From contig DCVB01000048.1 of the NCBI GenBank assembly GCA_002327965.1, positions 2,591-10,509 of the forward strand: DNA of 7,919 bases, in the 5' to 3' direction. Below are positions 6,358-7,919 of the stretch, in pieces (the stretch's first letter is position 1; each line of letters opens with the position of its first letter). A program made the position numbers and the translations under genes. The notes beneath the pieces are model-generated. The model was given only the letters and a program-made list of their open reading frames with translations, was not told the DNA's origin and did no database searches. The stretch is from Candidatus Aminicenantes bacterium UBA2199 (GTDB lineage Bacteria > Acidobacteriota > Aminicenantia > UBA2199).

Positions 6358-7101
6358 TGATGCCGGCTCTTGGCAATGATACTGGCGTTTGAACTCCTCG
6401 ATCTCCTCCACGCGCAGCTCGCGCCATTCGCCCAGGGGCAGCCTGCCGAGCGTGATGCTGCCGATGGCCACGCGGCGCAGCTTTTCCACCGGGTGGCCCG
6501 AGTACTTGAAGGCGTTGCGCAGGATGTGCTTCTTGCCTTCGGTGATGGTCACCCGCAGCCAGGAGTTGCCGGCGGCGGTCGTCTTCACCTCCTCGATCAC
6601 GAAGGGGTTCAGCCGCTCTCCCTCTAGGAAAATGCCCCGTTCCAGCTTCCGGCGCTCGGCCTCGCCCAGCGTTCCCTTGACCTTGAGCAGGTAGGTCTTG
6701 GGCACGCCGTTGCGCGCCGCCAGGATGAAATCGGCCAGCTCGCCGTCGTTGGTCAGCAGCATGAGCCCGTCGGAGTGGAAGTCGAGGCGCCCGACCGGGA
6801 ATACGCGCTCGCGAATGCGGCGGATGTAGGCGGCGACCGTCGAGCGGCCCTCGGGGTCGGCCAGGGTGGAGACGACGCCCACCGGCTTATTGAGGATGAA
6901 ATAGCTCTTTTTCTGCGGGGCGAGCTTCAGCAGCCGGCCGTTGAGGTGCACGCGGTCGCCGGGGAAGCGCACGGGATGGTTGGGATCGGTGACGACGCGG
7001 CCCTGGACCTGGAAACGGCCCTCGTGGATCCATTGGCGGATGTCGCGGCGGCTGGCCACGCCGCATTCCTGAAGGTATTTCTGCAATTTAAGCTCTTTCA
7101 T
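6310..7101 (-). CDS. RsuA/RluB-family rRNA pseudouridine synthase with repeat-encoded tail
   Basis: This 263-residue enzyme should convert a specific uridine of 16S or 23S rRNA to pseudouridine in the cytoplasm. Residues 3-60 are an S4 RNA-binding domain (KLQKYLQECGVASRRDIRQW, then the R-x-x-x-G-D-R-V end). The catalytic domain follows, with FILNKPVGVVST at 68-79 and the active-site block VGRLDFHSDGLMLLTNDG at 103-120, where Asp107 is the expected nucleophile. The closing segment (TEGKKHILRNAFKYSGHPV) departs from the usual EGRNRQ-R-R pattern. Which rRNA site it targets cannot be told. The ATG overlaps the activator stop (ATGA, 7098-7101) and has no good Shine-Dalgarno, so translational coupling is likely. 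The last 16 residues (248-263), almost all K, R, E and G, come from the right arm of element C, which also supplies the TGA. Native ends in this family would fall near the preceding FKRQY. Confidence 0.92.
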   Translation of the reverse strand: MKELKLQKYLQECGVASRRDIRQWIHEGRFQVQGRVVTDPNHPVRFPGDRVHLNGRLLKLAPQKKSYFILNKPVGVVSTLADPEGRSTVAAYIRRIRERVFPVGRLDFHSDGLMLLTNDGELADFILAARNGVPKTYLLKVKGTLGEAERRKLERGIFLEGERLNPFVIEEVKTTAAGNSWLRVTITEGKKHILRNAFKYSGHPVEKLRRVAIGSITLGRLPLGEWRELRVEEIEEFKRQYHCQEPASGKREGRKREEKGKRE

Positions 7102-7919
7102 TTTTCGATCCCCAGGCGCTTGATCAGCTCGTAGAGCGTGGACGGCTTCAGCTGCAGTTCCTCGGCGGCCTTCTTCTGCACCCAGTTGTGCCGTTCCAGC
7201 GTCTCGATGATCAGCTGCCGCTTGTAGGCGTCCACCTTGGCGTTGAAACCGCCTCCCGGCGCCTGCCGGCTGTTCACGCCCAGGATCTCGGGGGTCAGGG
7301 CCTCCGGGTCCAGGATGTCGGAGCTGGACAGCAGCACGGCGCGCAGCATGGCGTTCTGCAGCTCGCGGATGTTCCCCGGCCAGCTGTAGTCCATCAGCTG
7401 GCGCATGAACTTGGGGCTCATGCTCTTGATCGCCTTTTTATTCTCGCGGCAGAACTTCTTCACAAAGGAGTCGGCCAGCAGCGGGATGTCCTCCTTGCGC
7501 TCGCGCAGGGGCGGCAGGTGGATGTTGATGATGTTCAGCCGGTAATAGAGGTCCTCGCGGAAATCGCCGCTTTTCACGCGGTCCATCAGGTCGATGTTGG
7601 TGGCGGCCAGGACGCGCACGTCGACTTTCCTGATCTGGTTGCCGCCCAGGGGCTGGATCTCCTTTTCCTGCAGGACGCGCAGGATCTTGGACTGGGTCTC
7701 GTCACTGAGGTTGGCGATCTCGTCGAAAAAGATGGTGCCGCCGTCGGCTTCCTCGAAGATGCCTTTCTTGTCGGCGACGGCGCCGGTATAGGCCCCCTTT
7801 TTGTAGCCGAACAGCAGGCTCTCGAACAGGTTGGCCGGGATATTGCTCGAGTTGAATGGCGAGAACGGCATGTCGCGGCGGTTGGAGTTGGAATGGATGG
7901 CCTTGGCGATCAGCTCCTT
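7098..7919 (-). CDS. Sigma-54-dependent transcriptional activator (N-terminus cut off by window edge)
   Basis: The reading frame stays open to the right edge, giving 273 visible residues (numbered here from the edge). They begin at KELIAKAIH, directly after where Walker A (GxTGTGK) should lie, so the start is off the window. Present are the sigma-54 contact loop GAYTGA (42-47, Tyr in place of the usual Phe of GAFTGA), Walker B GGTIFFDEIANL (60-71), sensor I RVLAATN (102-108), the arginine-finger region FREDLYYRLN (120-129), sensor II WPGNIRELQN (180-189), and a C-terminal Fis-type helix-turn-helix (about 233-270, KKAAEELQLKPSTLYELIKR). It remodels the RNA polymerase-sigma-54 closed complex by ATP hydrolysis at -24/-12 promoters. 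The regulatory domain and its signal are not visible. It shares an ATGA overlap with the pseudouridine synthase gene. No matching -24/-12 site was found upstream of the genes in the window by eye. Confidence 0.93.
   Translation of the reverse strand, partial: KELIAKAIHSNSNRRDMPFSPFNSSNIPANLFESLLFGYKKGAYTGAVADKKGIFEEADGGTIFFDEIANLSDETQSKILRVLQEKEIQPLGGNQIRKVDVRVLAATNIDLMDRVKSGDFREDLYYRLNIINIHLPPLRERKEDIPLLADSFVKKFCRENKKAIKSMSPKFMRQLMDYSWPGNIRELQNAMLRAVLLSSSDILDPEALTPEILGVNSRQAPGGGFNAKVDAYKRQLIIETLERHNWVQKKAAEELQLKPSTLYELIKRLGIEK

Noticed and set aside
6158..6427. 89-codon minus-strand frame overlapping the pseudouridine synthase end and element C
   Set aside because: It is out of frame with the enzyme and made mostly of translated repeat; the purine arm is open in all frames.

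Overview
The window reads as a high-GC, gene-dense piece of a bacterial chromosome with every supported gene on the minus strand, so transcription runs from high to low coordinates. Two exported proteins carry GWxTD-type domains. I associate this family with Acidobacteriota, Aminicenantes-like lineages and Bacteroidota; with the high GC, an Acidobacteriota or Aminicenantes-type host is my best guess, from memory and not tested.

In transcription order: (1) the C-terminal 273 residues of a sigma-54-dependent activator (7098-7919, cut by the window edge), overlapping by ATGA (2) an RsuA/RluB-family rRNA pseudouridine synthase (6310-7101). Then come (3) and (4), two tandem paralogous exported proteins of about 290-300 residues (5283-6161 and 4190-5086). 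They are about 58% identical by hand count and look like von Willebrand A-type folds that lack the metal site. Last is a compact operon of three exported proteins: (5) GWxTD domain plus C-terminal TPRs (1786-3888), (6) a short GWxTD protein (848-1789, 4-nt overlap), and (7) a carboxypeptidase-regulatory-like domain followed by TPRs (1-812, cut by the window edge). All five proteins (3)-(7) have a signal peptide, so the block looks like an envelope or secreted protein set built from two duplicated gene pairs. Its function is unknown.

The most striking part is noncoding. All three sizeable intergenic gaps hold a long inverted repeat whose arms are tandem arrays of a short unit. Elements B (5147-5267) and C (6259-6357) use an 11-nt unit, consensus GGGAAGACAGA. 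The arms end in a GTGGGAA-like junction and enclose a loop of exactly 19 nt in both. Element A (3954-4188) uses a 7-nt unit ending in AGA: ten heptads per arm around an 84-nt loop. Each element lies within about 16 nt of the stop codon of the upstream gene. Element C overlaps that gene and encodes the last 16 residues of the pseudouridine synthase. None is followed by a U-tract, so they are not classical intrinsic terminators.

Likely promoters are seen before 4190-5086 (a -35/-10 pair with 17-bp spacing at the edge of element B) and before 1786-3888 (an extended -10). No RNA genes, CRISPR arrays, insertion sequences or transposases are visible.
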